Below are positions 42,533 through 51,718 of a stretch of 64,000 nucleotides of DNA, one piece after another. Positions within the stretch are counted from its first letter, which is position 1; every line of letters begins with the position of its first letter. The stretch covers positions 2,418,001-2,482,000 of the forward strand of contig OZ244979.1 of the NCBI GenBank assembly GCA_965223095.1, in the 5' to 3' direction. Below the pieces are notes generated by a model that was given only the letters and a program-made list of their open reading frames with translations, ran no database searches and was not told where the DNA came from. Position numbers and translations under genes: made by a program. This stretch comes from J054 sp965223095. GTDB lineage: Bacteria > Pseudomonadota > Gammaproteobacteria > Steroidobacterales > GCA-2729495.

Positions 42533-44326
42533 ATGGACCATATCCGAAACTTCTCCATTATCGCCCATATAGATCACGGGAAGTCGACCTTATCGGACCG
42601 GCTCATCGAACGCTGTGGCGGTTTAGAGCAGCGGGAGATGGCCCAGCAAGTGCTTGACTCCATGGATCTGGAGCGCGAGCGCGGCATCACCATCAAGGCG
42701 CAAAGCGTTTCGCTTATCTATAGTGCTCAGGATGGTTGCGACTATCAGCTTAACTTTATTGATACACCCGGCCATGTAGATTTTTCTTACGAAGTTTCAC
42801 GCTCTTTGGCGGCTTGTGAAGGTGCCCTGCTGGTCGTTGATGCTGCGCAAAGTGTCGAAGCGCAGAGCATTGCCAATTGCTACACGGCCGTTGAGCAGGG
42901 CCTGGAGATTATTCCGGTACTCAACAAAATCGACCTGCCATCGGCCGAGCCCGAGCGCGTGTTGACCGATATTCGGGAAATTATTGGCCTAGAAACCGAT
43001 GGTGTGGCCCTCGTTAGCGCGAAGACGGGGGCAGGCATTGATCAATTGTTGGAGCAATTGGTAGAACGCGTTCCACCGCCGGTCGGCGATGCCAGTGCGT
43101 CGCTACAAGCCCTGATTATTGATTCTTGGTTTGATAACTATGTTGGCGTTGTCTCTCTCGTTCGCGTAGTCCACGGCAGACTGGAATCCGGTGCAAAGAT
43201 CCGGGTGATGTCTACTGAACGCAGCTATCCCGTGACGGAACTGGGGGCATTTACACCCAAGATGAGTCGGCGCGATGCGCTGGAGACCGGCGAGGTCGGT
43301 TATGTGATTGCGGGCATAAAAGACATCGATGGCGCACCCGTCGGCGATACGATTACCATCGATGCTAAGCCTTGCGAGAACCCATTGCCAGGATTCACGG
43401 CTGTGAAGCCACGCGTCTTCGCCGGCCTATTTCCAGTGCAGTCTGATGACTTTGAAGCTTGCCGCGAGGCCCTGCGTAAGCTGCGGCTCAATGACGCGGC
43501 CTTGCACTACGAAGTAGAAACATCCGCCGCGCTGGGTTATGGCTTTCGCTGCGGGTTTCTTGGCATGTTGCACATGGAGATCGTGCAAGAACGAATAGAG
43601 CGCGAATATGGGCTGGAGTTAATCACCACGGCTCCTACGGTGGTGTTTGAGATTACGAACACGCGCGGGGAGATTGTGCGAATTGACAATCCGGCGGCAT
43701 TGCCTGAACCCAGCGAGATTGCCGAGACTCGTGAACCCTATATACGTGCTAACTTGCTAGTGCCCCCGCAATATGTAGGTCCGGTAATGCAGCTTTGCGT
43801 CGCACGTCGCGGCGTGCAGAAGCGGATGGACTACGTCGGCAGCCAGGTTGCCTTGGAATACGAGTTGCCTATGGTGGAGATCGTGTTGGACTTTTTCGAT
43901 CACCTGAAATCGATCAGTCGCGGCCACGCATCTTTTGATTATGAGTTTTCCCGCTTTGTGTCCGGAGATCTAGTCAAGCTTGATGTACTGATCAATCGTG
44001 AGCGTGTGGATGCGCTGTCATTGATCGTGCACCGCGAATTTTCTCGGCGCCGGGGCCGCGAGTTAGTGGATAAGTTGCGCGAACTAATTCCGCGCCAGAT
44101 GTTTGAAGTTGCTATTCAAGCGGCCATCGGTTCGCAGATCATTGCCCGAGCAAACGTCAAGGCGCTGCGCAAAGATGTTACGGCCAAGTTATACGGTGGG
44201 GATGTTACTCGCAAGCGCAAATTACTGGAAAAGCAAAAGGCTGGCAAAAAGCGAATGAAGCAACTGGGCAGCGTAGAAATTCCGCAGGAAGCATTCTTGG
44301 CAGTGTTAAAAGTGGGCAAGAAATAG
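42533..44326 (+). CDS. lepA: Elongation factor 4 (LepA) back-translocating GTPase
   Basis: LepA/EF4 is a ribosome-associated GTPase similar to EF-G. The 597-residue protein has the G domain with AHIDHGKSTLSDRL (P-loop near residue 10-23), ERERGITI (switch I), FIDTPGHVDF, and LNKIDLPSA (NKxD). Domain II, III and V follow, and the LepA-specific C-terminal domain includes RGHASFDYE and GGDVTRKRKLLEKQKAGKKRMK-type sequence near the end. lepB follows after 96 bases, the normal arrangement. Confidence 0.97.
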   Translation: MDHIRNFSIIAHIDHGKSTLSDRLIERCGGLEQREMAQQVLDSMDLERERGITIKAQSVSLIYSAQDGCDYQLNFIDTPGHVDFSYEVSRSLAACEGALLVVDAAQSVEAQSIANCYTAVEQGLEIIPVLNKIDLPSAEPERVLTDIREIIGLETDGVALVSAKTGAGIDQLLEQLVERVPPPVGDASASLQALIIDSWFDNYVGVVSLVRVVHGRLESGAKIRVMSTERSYPVTELGAFTPKMSRRDALETGEVGYVIAGIKDIDGAPVGDTITIDAKPCENPLPGFTAVKPRVFAGLFPVQSDDFEACREALRKLRLNDAALHYEVETSAALGYGFRCGFLGMLHMEIVQERIEREYGLELITTAPTVVFEITNTRGEIVRIDNPAALPEPSEIAETREPYIRANLLVPPQYVGPVMQLCVARRGVQKRMDYVGSQVALEYELPMVEIVLDFFDHLKSISRGHASFDYEFSRFVSGDLVKLDVLINRERVDALSLIVHREFSRRRGRELVDKLRELIPRQMFEVAIQAAIGSQIIARANVKALRKDVTAKLYGGDVTRKRKLLEKQKAGKKRMKQLGSVEIPQEAFLAVLKVGKK

Positions 44327-44422
44327 GCCGCCATGGGTTGCGGAGCGGTTGCGCTATGGTTTGGGTTAGCGGTCGTCACCATGCTATCGTCGCCCGCGAC
44401 ATAGAACGCAGATAGGTATTCC

Positions 44423-45190
44423 ATGAGTTTTGATTTTGCGCTAATTCTCATTATTGCAACGGCGGTGTGCGGCATTATATGGGCACTAGATACCTTGCTA
44501 TTCGCTCGTGCTCGAAGTGGTGAGCATGAGGCAAAATTACCCGTTGTCGTGGAGTACGCGCGATCGTTTTTTCCTATTCTGCTGGCAGTGTTATTTATTC
44601 GTTCGTTCTTGTTTGAACCCTTCCGTATTCCCTCAAGTTCCATGGTTCCGACACTGTTGATCGGCGATTTTATTTTCGTCAACAAATTTACCTACGGTTT
44701 GCGCTTGCCCGTTCTCAATACGAAGATTTTGGACCTGGGTGAACCCCAGCGCGGGGACGTCGTCGTGTTTCGCTTACCCTCCGAGCCAAGTGTGAACTAC
44801 ATCAAGCGTTTGGTCGGTCTACCGGGTGATACCGTCAAATATGTGAACGGCCGCCTATTTATTAATGAAAAACCCATCGATATTGAGACTGTAGGGCCCT
44901 ATACCGGGGATGGTCAGGACAATGCGACCTTATTGCGGGAGCATCTTGGTGCAAATTGGCATGAGTTGTTGCAGATGACCGGACGTCCTAGCCGTCAAGG
45001 TAGATTTATCGTGCCGGCGGGCCACTACTTTATGATGGGCGACAATCGAGATAATAGTCGCGATAGCCGTTATTCAGGGGTTGGGTTTATCCCCGATAAG
45101 CTGATAGTCGGCAGGGCAGTGCGCATTTGGATGAATTGGGAGATTCCCAAAATGCCGCGCTGGAATAGAATTGGCAATGCCATCGATTGA
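44423..45190 (+). CDS. lepB: Signal peptidase I
   Basis: LepB cuts signal peptides from exported proteins at the periplasmic face of the inner membrane. The 255-residue protein has two N-terminal membrane segments (about 4-24 and 48-64). The catalytic Ser73 is in RIPSSSMVPTL and the general-base Lys128 in YIKRLVGLPGD. The later GDNRDNSRDSR box is typical of the family. It sits between lepA and a small DUF4845 gene that precedes rnc. Confidence 0.96.
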   Translation: MSFDFALILIIATAVCGIIWALDTLLFARARSGEHEAKLPVVVEYARSFFPILLAVLFIRSFLFEPFRIPSSSMVPTLLIGDFIFVNKFTYGLRLPVLNTKILDLGEPQRGDVVVFRLPSEPSVNYIKRLVGLPGDTVKYVNGRLFINEKPIDIETVGPYTGDGQDNATLLREHLGANWHELLQMTGRPSRQGRFIVPAGHYFMMGDNRDNSRDSRYSGVGFIPDKLIVGRAVRIWMNWEIPKMPRWNRIGNAID

Positions 45191-45213
45191 TGGCAAAAAG
45201 CGGGAGTTCAGTG

Positions 45214-45579
45214 ATGCGTAAAAACCAACAGGGCATGACTGCCATTTCTTTTATTATATTGGCTGCGATTGTGGCATTAATCGGTTTTGCCGGATTAAAA
45301 CTAACGCCGATCTATCTAGAGAACATGAAGATAGCGAAGACCTTAAGTGATGTGAAGTCAGAATTTGACGGAACGAATCCGAGTATTCGATATATACGTT
45401 CGGCCATTGGCAAGCGCTTGAGCATTGAAATGATCGACACTCTAAAGCCGCAGGATTTCACCATTAAGAAGTCCGAGAGAGGATACTCAGTGCGTGCTCA
45501 ATATGAGCGGCGTGCCTCATTTGTCGGGAATCTCTATTTGTTGGCAGCGTTCAATAACTCGGTAGAGATTGTGCGGTGA
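45214..45579 (+). CDS. DUF4845 pilin-like membrane protein
   Basis: The 121-residue product starts at ATG 45214 with GGGAG 7 bases upstream. Its N-terminus (MRKNQQGMTAISFIILAAIVALIGFAG, split here as RKNQQGMTAISF and the hydrophobic run after it) resembles a type IV pilin-like helix. A soluble domain of about 85 residues follows with ENMKIAKTLSDVK and FTIKKSERGYSV. This matches the DUF4845 family usually found between lepB and rnc in gamma- and betaproteobacteria. Its function is unknown. It overlaps rnc by 4 bases. Confidence 0.85.
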   Translation: MRKNQQGMTAISFIILAAIVALIGFAGLKLTPIYLENMKIAKTLSDVKSEFDGTNPSIRYIRSAIGKRLSIEMIDTLKPQDFTIKKSERGYSVRAQYERRASFVGNLYLLAAFNNSVEIVR

Positions 45580-46259
45580 CCCAGGCCGAGGATTGGTCTA
45601 AAGATCGCCTCGGCTATCAGTTCGCAGACTTGAGCCTGCTAGAGCAGGCCTTAACCCATCGTAGCGCGAAACTTGCGAATAACGAGCGGCTAGAATTCTT
45701 GGGTGATGCCGTGCTTGGGTTCGTGATCGCCCAAGAGGTGTTTTTGCGCAAACCGGACGCCCCGGAAGGTGCTATGAGCCGCTTCAGGGCCCATCTTGTG
45801 CGCCGCGATACCTTGGCCGAACTGGCGCGTGAGTTGCAGCTTGGGGATCAGGTACAGTTAGGCGATGGCGAACGCAGAACAGGCGGCCATCAGCGCACAT
45901 CTGTCTTGGCCGACGCTCTTGAAGCCTTGTTTGGGAGTGTTCTACTCGACGGTGGCATCGAAGCCGTAGCCGCTGTGATTCGTAAGTTGTTTGCAACGCG
46001 TCTGGAGAATTTGCCAACCGAGGCTGAATTGCTAGATGCGAAAACGGCGCTGCAGGAGCTGCTGCAAGCCCGCGGACTGGGCCTTCCCGTTTACACGCTC
46101 GAGGGGACGAGTGGCGCATCCCATTCGCAAACCTTCACGGTCTCCTGTGTGGTGGACGCTTTCGAGCTCAGCACGCAGGGGCAGGGTAATAGCCGGCGTA
46201 AGGCCGAACAAAAGGCCGCGGCTAAGGCCCTGGAAAACTTGCAGCATGCCGACAAGTGA
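45576..46259 (+). CDS. rnc: Ribonuclease III
   Basis: RNase III cuts double-stranded RNA in rRNA and mRNA processing. The 227-residue protein starts at GTG 45576 and has the signature NERLEFLGDAVLG at residues 36-48 with the catalytic acidic residues. A second acidic site lies in LADALEALFGSVLLDGG. A C-terminal dsRNA-binding domain follows (about 155-225, DAKTALQELLQ to AAAKALENL). It overlaps the gene before it by 4 bases and era by 14 bases. Confidence 0.97.
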   Translation: MTQAEDWSKDRLGYQFADLSLLEQALTHRSAKLANNERLEFLGDAVLGFVIAQEVFLRKPDAPEGAMSRFRAHLVRRDTLAELARELQLGDQVQLGDGERRTGGHQRTSVLADALEALFGSVLLDGGIEAVAAVIRKLFATRLENLPTEAELLDAKTALQELLQARGLGLPVYTLEGTSGASHSQTFTVSCVVDAFELSTQGQGNSRRKAEQKAAAKALENLQHADK

Positions 46260-47148
46260 CTACATTTCCGGATTTGTGGCAATTTTGGGGCGCCCGAACA
46301 TTGGTAAGTCGACGCTGGTTAACACACTGGTGGCTGAAAAAATTAGCATAGTCAGTCCGAAGCCGCAGACGACGCGTCACAGTATTCTCGGTATCCGATC
46401 AGAGCCCAACTGCCAAATGGTGTTCGTGGATACCCCGGGCTTACATCCGCGCACCGGAAAATTGATCAATCAAGCCATGAATCGTAGCGCCGGTTCATCG
46501 GCGCATGGGGCTGATTTGGTTTTGTTCATGGTGGACGCGCGCGGCTGGCGTCGCGGGGATGAGTTTGCGCTAAAGCGCGTGCAAGAAAGCGGCATTCCCC
46601 TGGTGTTGCTGGTGAACAAAATAGATCTGATCAAGCCTAAAGAATCCCTATTACCGGTCTTAGCAGACCTGTCTCGGCGTGGCGACTTTGACGCGGTGGT
46701 GCCGATCTCGGCTTTGACGAACGACAATTTGGACACCTTGCTGACTTGTATCCGTGAGCGCTTGCCCGCGGGGGATCAATTGTTCCCGGCAGAAATGAAA
46801 ACTGATCGAGGCCGGCAATTTCGGGTCGCGGAGGTCATCCGCGAAAAGTTAATGCTGCGCTTGCGCGATGAGGTGCCCTATGGAATCGCGGTGGAAGTGC
46901 GAGCACTCGAAGAGGAAGGCGATTTATGGCGAGTTGATGCCGTCATTTGGGTTGACCGGGAGTCCCATCGGGGCATCGTCGTGGGCAAGGGGGGGGAGGG
47001 CCTCAAGACGATTGGCAAGCTTGCGAGGCTGGAACTCGAGGCCTTGTTTGGGCGGCGCGTGCATCTAGAAACGCGCGTCAAGGCGAAGGAGAATTGGACT
47101 GACAATGCCCAAGCGCTCCGGCAATTGGGGTATGAGGATTCGTCTTGA
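46246..47148 (+). CDS. era: GTPase Era
   Basis: Era is a GTPase that binds the 3' end of 16S rRNA during small-subunit maturation. ATG 46246 lies inside the rnc end and gives 300 residues. The G1 motif GRPNIGKST is at residues 15-23, FVDTPGLH is G3, and VNKIDLI is G4. The C-terminal KH domain carries the VGKGGEGLKTIGKLARLELE loop that contacts rRNA. The rnc-era overlap indicates translational coupling, and recO overlaps the stop by 4 bases. Confidence 0.97.
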   Translation: MPTSDYISGFVAILGRPNIGKSTLVNTLVAEKISIVSPKPQTTRHSILGIRSEPNCQMVFVDTPGLHPRTGKLINQAMNRSAGSSAHGADLVLFMVDARGWRRGDEFALKRVQESGIPLVLLVNKIDLIKPKESLLPVLADLSRRGDFDAVVPISALTNDNLDTLLTCIRERLPAGDQLFPAEMKTDRGRQFRVAEVIREKLMLRLRDEVPYGIAVEVRALEEEGDLWRVDAVIWVDRESHRGIVVGKGGEGLKTIGKLARLELEALFGRRVHLETRVKAKENWTDNAQALRQLGYEDSS

Positions 47149-47864
47149 GTGTCGTTGAGCGCGTGGCGATGGAATCGGCCTTTGTGCTGCATCCGCGGCC
47201 TTATCGAGAAAGCAGTCAGCTGTTAGAAGTATTAGCGCAATACCATGGGCGCGTTGGCTTGGTCGCCCGCGGTGCGCGCGGCCCGCGCTCGCGATGGCGC
47301 GGATTGTTGCAACCGTTTCAGCCCCTGCGTTTATCGTGGACAGGCCGGGGCGGTCTATCGACCCTAAGCGCCGCGGAACCGGCATCTATTCCCCTGGCAT
47401 TGACGGGGGATCAGCTATTGGCCGCCTATTACGTTAATGAGCTGCTGCTGTCTTTCACCACCCGAGGCGATGCTCATCCCGATCTATTTGCTCACTATAC
47501 GGCAGCTTTGACGGGCCTCAGTGAGTCCGACAATAGCGAAGCGACGTTGCGGATCTTTGAACTTTCCTTGCTGGCCGAAGTTGGCTATGGCCTTAGCCTG
47601 GATCGAGAGGCAGATACCGGTCAGCCGCTGGAGGAAACTGGCTTCTATGATTACATCGTGGAGAGGGGTGCCGTGGCAGTGACCCAGGCGAGTTCCAATA
47701 ACAACTACACCGGTAATCAGCTGTTGGCGATAGGCGCCGGCGAATTCGATCAGCCTGACAACCTGGCGGCAGCAAAGCGACTGTTGCGGCGCGTTCTCGC
47801 TTATCACTTGGGCGAGCGTGCCTTGCGGACCCGCCGTGTATTTGCAGCCATGCGGGGTTCCTAG
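47145..47864 (+). CDS. recO: DNA repair protein RecO
   Basis: RecO loads RecA on SSB-coated DNA with RecR in the RecFOR pathway. The 239-residue protein begins with an OB-fold domain (AFVLHPRPYRESSQLLEVLAQYHGRVGLVARGARG). A helical domain follows with ELSLLAEVGYGLSLDR (about residue 140-155). The TTG at 47145 overlaps the era stop; GTG 47160 or ATG 47169 are alternatives that still keep the conserved start of the OB-fold. Order era-recO-pdxJ-acpS is standard. Confidence 0.94.
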   Translation: MSVVERVAMESAFVLHPRPYRESSQLLEVLAQYHGRVGLVARGARGPRSRWRGLLQPFQPLRLSWTGRGGLSTLSAAEPASIPLALTGDQLLAAYYVNELLLSFTTRGDAHPDLFAHYTAALTGLSESDNSEATLRIFELSLLAEVGYGLSLDREADTGQPLEETGFYDYIVERGAVAVTQASSNNNYTGNQLLAIGAGEFDQPDNLAAAKRLLRRVLAYHLGERALRTRRVFAAMRGS

Positions 47865-47968
47865 GCGGGATTTAATTGCGGCCTTGGTGGCGATGATGCG
47901 AACATGTGGGTTTGGTGTGGCCACAGTATTGATGCTGATCATCACCCGTCTAAGTTAGAAAGCCCCTC

Positions 47969-48703
47969 GTGAATAACATCTTGTTAGGTATTAACGTTGA
48001 TCATGTGGCGACCTTGCGTCAAGCTCGCGGTACACGCTATCCGGATCCGGTGGCGGCCGCCTTGCTGGCGGAAGCCGGGGGCGCTGATTCAATCACGGTT
48101 CATCTGCGCGAGGATCGACGGCATATCCAAGACCGGGACGTCCGAGTGTTGGCCGAAACGCTGCAGACTCGCATGAATTTGGAGATGGCGCTGACGGACG
48201 AAATGCTGGATTTCGCCGAATCCGTGGGACCGGCAGATTGTTGTTTGGTGCCGGAGAAACGTGCTGAATTGACTACCGAAGGCGGTTTGGATGTTCGTGA
48301 GCAACAGACCAAGATCGCCAAGGTCTGCAGTCGGCTGACGCAAGCGGGAATCCGCGTATCGCTGTTTGTTGATCCTGATCTTGAACAACTTGATGCGGCT
48401 CAGGCCGCGGGTGCTCCCGTGGTTGAGCTGCATACTGGTTGCTATGCCGACGCGCTGGATAGATCGATGATGGCTAGAGAACTGGAACGGGTCGCGCAAG
48501 CGGCAGCCTATGCGGCGCAACTAGGCCTGACGGTTCACGCTGGACATGGTTTGAATTATCACAATGTTCAGCCCATTGCCGCGCTGAAGGAAATTGTCGA
48601 GTTAAACATCGGCCATGCAGTAGTGGCACGTGCGGTGCTTGAAGGTCTACGCGAAGCCGTGCTTACCATGAAGCAGCTGCTGCAAGCGGCGAGGTCATCG
48701 TGA
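47969..48703 (+). CDS. pdxJ: Pyridoxine 5'-phosphate synthase
   Basis: PdxJ closes the pyridine ring of vitamin B6 from 1-deoxyxylulose 5-phosphate and aminoacetone phosphate. The 244-residue TIM-barrel protein has LGINVDHVATLRQARGTRYPDPV at its start (GTG 47969), then VHLREDRRHIQDRDV, and the phosphate-loop region GHGLNY near residue 190. Because the substrate is DXP, the cell presumably makes DXP with Dxs even though the MEP genes dxr, ispD and ispF are not in their usual places here. It overlaps acpS by 4 bases. Confidence 0.96.
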   Translation: MNNILLGINVDHVATLRQARGTRYPDPVAAALLAEAGGADSITVHLREDRRHIQDRDVRVLAETLQTRMNLEMALTDEMLDFAESVGPADCCLVPEKRAELTTEGGLDVREQQTKIAKVCSRLTQAGIRVSLFVDPDLEQLDAAQAAGAPVVELHTGCYADALDRSMMARELERVAQAAAYAAQLGLTVHAGHGLNYHNVQPIAALKEIVELNIGHAVVARAVLEGLREAVLTMKQLLQAARSS

Positions 48704-49089
48704 TATTCGGGATTGGCATCGATATCTTGCGAGCTGATCGGGTCGCCGCCGTGTACGCTCGCTTCGGTGAAAAATTTGTCCAGCGCTTGCTGATGCCCGA
48801 AGAACTGGCCTTGTTCCAACGGCAAAAGCGGCCCGAACGCTTTTTGGCCATGCGCTTTGCGGCCAAAGAAGCCGTGGTGAAGGCCATGGGAACCGGTTTC
48901 GCGAATGGCATGTGGATTCGTGATACCGGCGTTGTTCCGAATCGTTTGGGTCGGCCGGAGATTGTTTTTTCTGCTCGCGGCAAGCGTGTTTGCGCGCGTA
49001 TGGGTATCGGGCCGGGTCATCTCAGCCTGACGGACGAAGCCGGCTTGGTCGTGGCCGTGGCAGTCATGCTGCAAACGCAGGAGGTCTAG
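48700..49089 (+). CDS. acpS: Holo-[acyl-carrier-protein] synthase
   Basis: AcpS transfers 4'-phosphopantetheine from CoA to ACP. The 129-residue product has GIGIDILRADRV at its start (metal-binding Asp8 in the family's GxDxx motif) and RFAAKEAVVKAMGTGF, with the second metal ligand Glu. The C-terminal LSLTDEAGLVVAVAVM strand is typical. It starts at GTG 48700 within the pdxJ end and closes the rnc-acpS unit. Confidence 0.95.
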   Translation: MIFGIGIDILRADRVAAVYARFGEKFVQRLLMPEELALFQRQKRPERFLAMRFAAKEAVVKAMGTGFANGMWIRDTGVVPNRLGRPEIVFSARGKRVCARMGIGPGHLSLTDEAGLVVAVAVMLQTQEV

Positions 49090-49095
49090 GGGGTC

Positions 49096-49878
49096 ATGTC
49101 GGTAATGGTATTCGATATCGAAACGGTGCCCGATGTGGAAGCCGGTCGTCGTGAACTGGGTCTCGAGTCCTCATTGACGGATGAGGACGTGGCTAAAGCC
49201 ATGGCTTTTAAGCGCTTGCAGGAAGCCGAAACAGAGTTTCTGCCCCTGTATCAGCAACGCGTGGTTGCGATTTCCATCGTGCTTCGCCGTGCCGAGCAGC
49301 TTAAAGTTTGGAGTCTCGGGGATGAGGCCAGCGATGAAGCAGAATTGATCCGAAGATTTTTTAATGGGCTTGATCAGTACCGGCCCGACCTGGTTTCGTG
49401 GAACGGTGGTGGGTTTGATCTACCCGTGCTGCACTATCGAGCTTTGCGCCACGCTGTGCAGGCACAGACCTACTGGGACCTCGGTGAGGACGACCGTTCA
49501 TTTCGCTACAACAATTACCTCAGCCGGTTTCATTGGCGCCATCTAGACCTCATGGACGTGCTCTCCGGCTTTCAGCCAAGGGCGCGTGCAGGCTTAGATC
49601 ATATTGCCGGCATGTTGGGTTATCCGGGCAAGCTAGGTATGTCTGGCGATCAAGTCTGGCCGAGTTTCATGGCTGGAGATATTCGCCGCATTCGCAATTA
49701 CTGCGAAACGGATGTGCTCAACACCTATCTGGTTTATTTGCGCTTTGAACACATGCGTGGTCATTTGGATGATGCGAGTTTGTCGGTGGAACTGGGGCGC
49801 GTTCGCAACTTGCTTGCCGACAGCGATGAAGAACACCTGCAAGCGTATTTGTCAGCCTGGCCGGCACCTGAAAACTAA
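49096..49878 (+). CDS. Predicted 3'-5' exonuclease, PolB-like exonuclease domain
   Basis: The 260-residue product has an RNase H-fold DEDDy-type exonuclease layout. Motif I is VFDIETVPD, with Asp and Glu near residues 6-8. Motif II lies in LVSWNGGGFDLPVLHYRAL (Asn-Gly-Gly-Phe-Asp). Motif III is in the YCETDVLNTYLVYLRF region. This is the stand-alone PolB-type exonuclease family (PF10108-like), a known group with no firm cellular role. Six bases separate it from acpS, and rlmD follows 8 bases after the stop. Activity is predicted only. Confidence 0.88.
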   Translation: MSVMVFDIETVPDVEAGRRELGLESSLTDEDVAKAMAFKRLQEAETEFLPLYQQRVVAISIVLRRAEQLKVWSLGDEASDEAELIRRFFNGLDQYRPDLVSWNGGGFDLPVLHYRALRHAVQAQTYWDLGEDDRSFRYNNYLSRFHWRHLDLMDVLSGFQPRARAGLDHIAGMLGYPGKLGMSGDQVWPSFMAGDIRRIRNYCETDVLNTYLVYLRFEHMRGHLDDASLSVELGRVRNLLADSDEEHLQAYLSAWPAPEN

Positions 49879-49886
49879 GGTTCACC

Positions 49887-51200
49887 GTGCGTACTCCCGC
49901 AGCCCCTGAAACGGCGGCAATCGCCGACACCCTCGCGGATGGCCGGGGTGTTGCGCACACAGAGGGAAAAACCGTATTTATTCCGGGTGCCCTAACCGGA
50001 GAAAAAGTAGTTTTTCGTCGGCGCCGGCGCAGACGCCGGTTCGATGAGGGCGAACTCATCGAGGTTCTAGAAGCTTCACCCCAGCGAATTGAACCGCGTT
50101 GTGAAGTTTTTGGTCGTTGTGGCGCTTGCTCTTTACAGCATTTGGCGCCGGAACAGCAATTAGGGCTTAAACAAGCTGTGCTCCTGGACAATCTAGATAG
50201 GATCGGTGATTTAGTGCCCGAGAAGGTACTCGAACCAGTGACAGGTCCGGTGTGGGGATATCGACGCAAGGCACGTCTGGCAGTCAAAGATGTGATCCGT
50301 AAGGGACGCGTTTTGGTTGGGTTTCGTGAACAGGGAAAGCCCTATGTCATCGATATGCGGCGCTGTGAGACGCTGCATCCTGAAGTTGGCGAACAGTTGA
50401 CCGAACTGGCGAGTTTAGTCGCGGAGTTGACGATTCGCGCACGTTTGCCACAAATAGAAGTGGCCGTGGGTGACGAGGCAACCGTGTTGGTGATGCGGGT
50501 TCTCGATCCGCCTAGCCGAGAAGATTTGGATAAGCTCGCTGATTATTCGCATCGCACGGGCCATCATGTGCTCTTGCAGCCCGGCGGTTCAGACACGATT
50601 CATCCCTTGCCTAATTTCCATACAGATTTTGACTTGGCTTATAGTTTGCCGGAATTTGACCTCGATATACATTTCGCGCCCACCGACTTTATTCAAGTGA
50701 ATAAAGTCGTTAATCAGCAGATGGTTCATCGAGTCGTGGAGCTCTTGGCTTTGGGCTCGAAATCTAGAGTCTTGGATCTATTTTGCGGTCTAGGTAACTT
50801 TACATTGCCCATTGCCAGGCGGGCCGGCTACGTATTGGGGATTGAAGGCAGTGTTGTGATGGTGGCTAGCGCGCAGGCCAATGCGGCGCGGGCGGGTCTT
50901 GAGAATGCCGAATTTCGCGCGGCTGATCTGACTAAAAGCGATAGTTTGCGCGCGCTTGCCGATGACAGCTTCGATGCGGTACTTCTGGATCCGCCGCGGG
51001 CCGGCGCCGGAGAAATTCTAGACCAGTTGGGAAAAATATCGCCGCCTCGAATCGTCTATGTTTCCTGTCATCCGGCCACCTTGGCAAGAGACGCCGGTCG
51101 CTTGGTTGATGATTTCGGTTATCGCCTAGCCGCGGCGGGGATTATGGACATGTTTCCTCAAACCAGCCATGTTGAATCCGTGGCGCTCTTGACGCGTTAG
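49887..51200 (+). CDS. rlmD: 23S rRNA (uracil(1939)-C(5))-methyltransferase RlmD
   Basis: RlmD methylates U1939 of 23S rRNA. The 437-residue protein has an N-terminal TRAM domain (about 10-65). Four Cys fit the [4Fe-4S] site: three in CEVFGRCGACSLQH and one in MRRCETLHPE. The Rossmann domain has VLDLFCGLGNFTLP (SAM motif). The catalytic Cys lies in YVSCHPATLARD, preceded by LLDPPRAGAGE. The GTG start gives normal length. Confidence 0.95.
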   Translation: MRTPAAPETAAIADTLADGRGVAHTEGKTVFIPGALTGEKVVFRRRRRRRRFDEGELIEVLEASPQRIEPRCEVFGRCGACSLQHLAPEQQLGLKQAVLLDNLDRIGDLVPEKVLEPVTGPVWGYRRKARLAVKDVIRKGRVLVGFREQGKPYVIDMRRCETLHPEVGEQLTELASLVAELTIRARLPQIEVAVGDEATVLVMRVLDPPSREDLDKLADYSHRTGHHVLLQPGGSDTIHPLPNFHTDFDLAYSLPEFDLDIHFAPTDFIQVNKVVNQQMVHRVVELLALGSKSRVLDLFCGLGNFTLPIARRAGYVLGIEGSVVMVASAQANAARAGLENAEFRAADLTKSDSLRALADDSFDAVLLDPPRAGAGEILDQLGKISPPRIVYVSCHPATLARDAGRLVDDFGYRLAAAGIMDMFPQTSHVESVALLTR

Positions 51201-51205
51201 CGCCG

Positions 51206-51712
51206 ATGAGCAACCCAGCGTCGGATTTGTGGATCGCGGTAAGCTTGACACAACAGTTGTTGAGGCTGTTCGCGGGTGATCAATTGGTGCGAGAATATCT
51301 GGTTTCAAGCTCGCGTTACGGACCCGGGGAGCAAAGCGGTAGCCAGTGCACGCCGAGGGGCCGGCATGTCATTAGGGCGCGTATCGGCGATAAAGCACCG
51401 GCAGGGGCGGTATTTGTCGGTCGGCGGCCGACGGGCGAGATCTATTCCCCGGAGCTTTGCCGGCGTTTTCCTCGACGCGACTGGATCTTATCGCGCATCT
51501 TGTGGCTGAGCGGTCGTGAGCTGGGAGCGAATAGATTGGGTCAAGTCGACAGCATGCGCCGCTTTATTTATATCCACGGAACGCCCGATTCAGAGCCCGT
51601 AGGTGTGCCGTTTTCCCATGGTTGTATTCGTATGCGCAACACTGATGTCATTGATTTGTATTCTCGCGTCAGTGTTGGTATCACCGTCGAGATTCTTGCC
51701 AATGGGTTCTAG
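51206..51712 (+). CDS. L,D-transpeptidase (YkuD domain)
   Basis: The 168-residue product is almost only a YkuD domain. It has IYIHGTPDSEPVGVPFSHGCIRM near residues 121-143, with nucleophile Cys140 and the preceding His138 and Ser137 of the SHGC motif. L,D-transpeptidases make 3-3 peptidoglycan cross-links or attach proteins to peptidoglycan. There is no signal peptide or membrane segment, so how it reaches the periplasm is unclear; related short YkuD proteins next to nagZ share this feature. It is 5 bases after rlmD and 6 before nagZ. Confidence 0.88.
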   Translation: MSNPASDLWIAVSLTQQLLRLFAGDQLVREYLVSSSRYGPGEQSGSQCTPRGRHVIRARIGDKAPAGAVFVGRRPTGEIYSPELCRRFPRRDWILSRILWLSGRELGANRLGQVDSMRRFIYIHGTPDSEPVGVPFSHGCIRMRNTDVIDLYSRVSVGITVEILANGF

Positions 51713-51718
51713 GTTCTA

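Noticed and set aside
46036..46245. A 70-residue N-terminal extension of Era
   Set aside because: It is antiphase to the rnc dsRNA-binding domain and Arg-rich; ATG 46246 gives the normal 300-residue Era.
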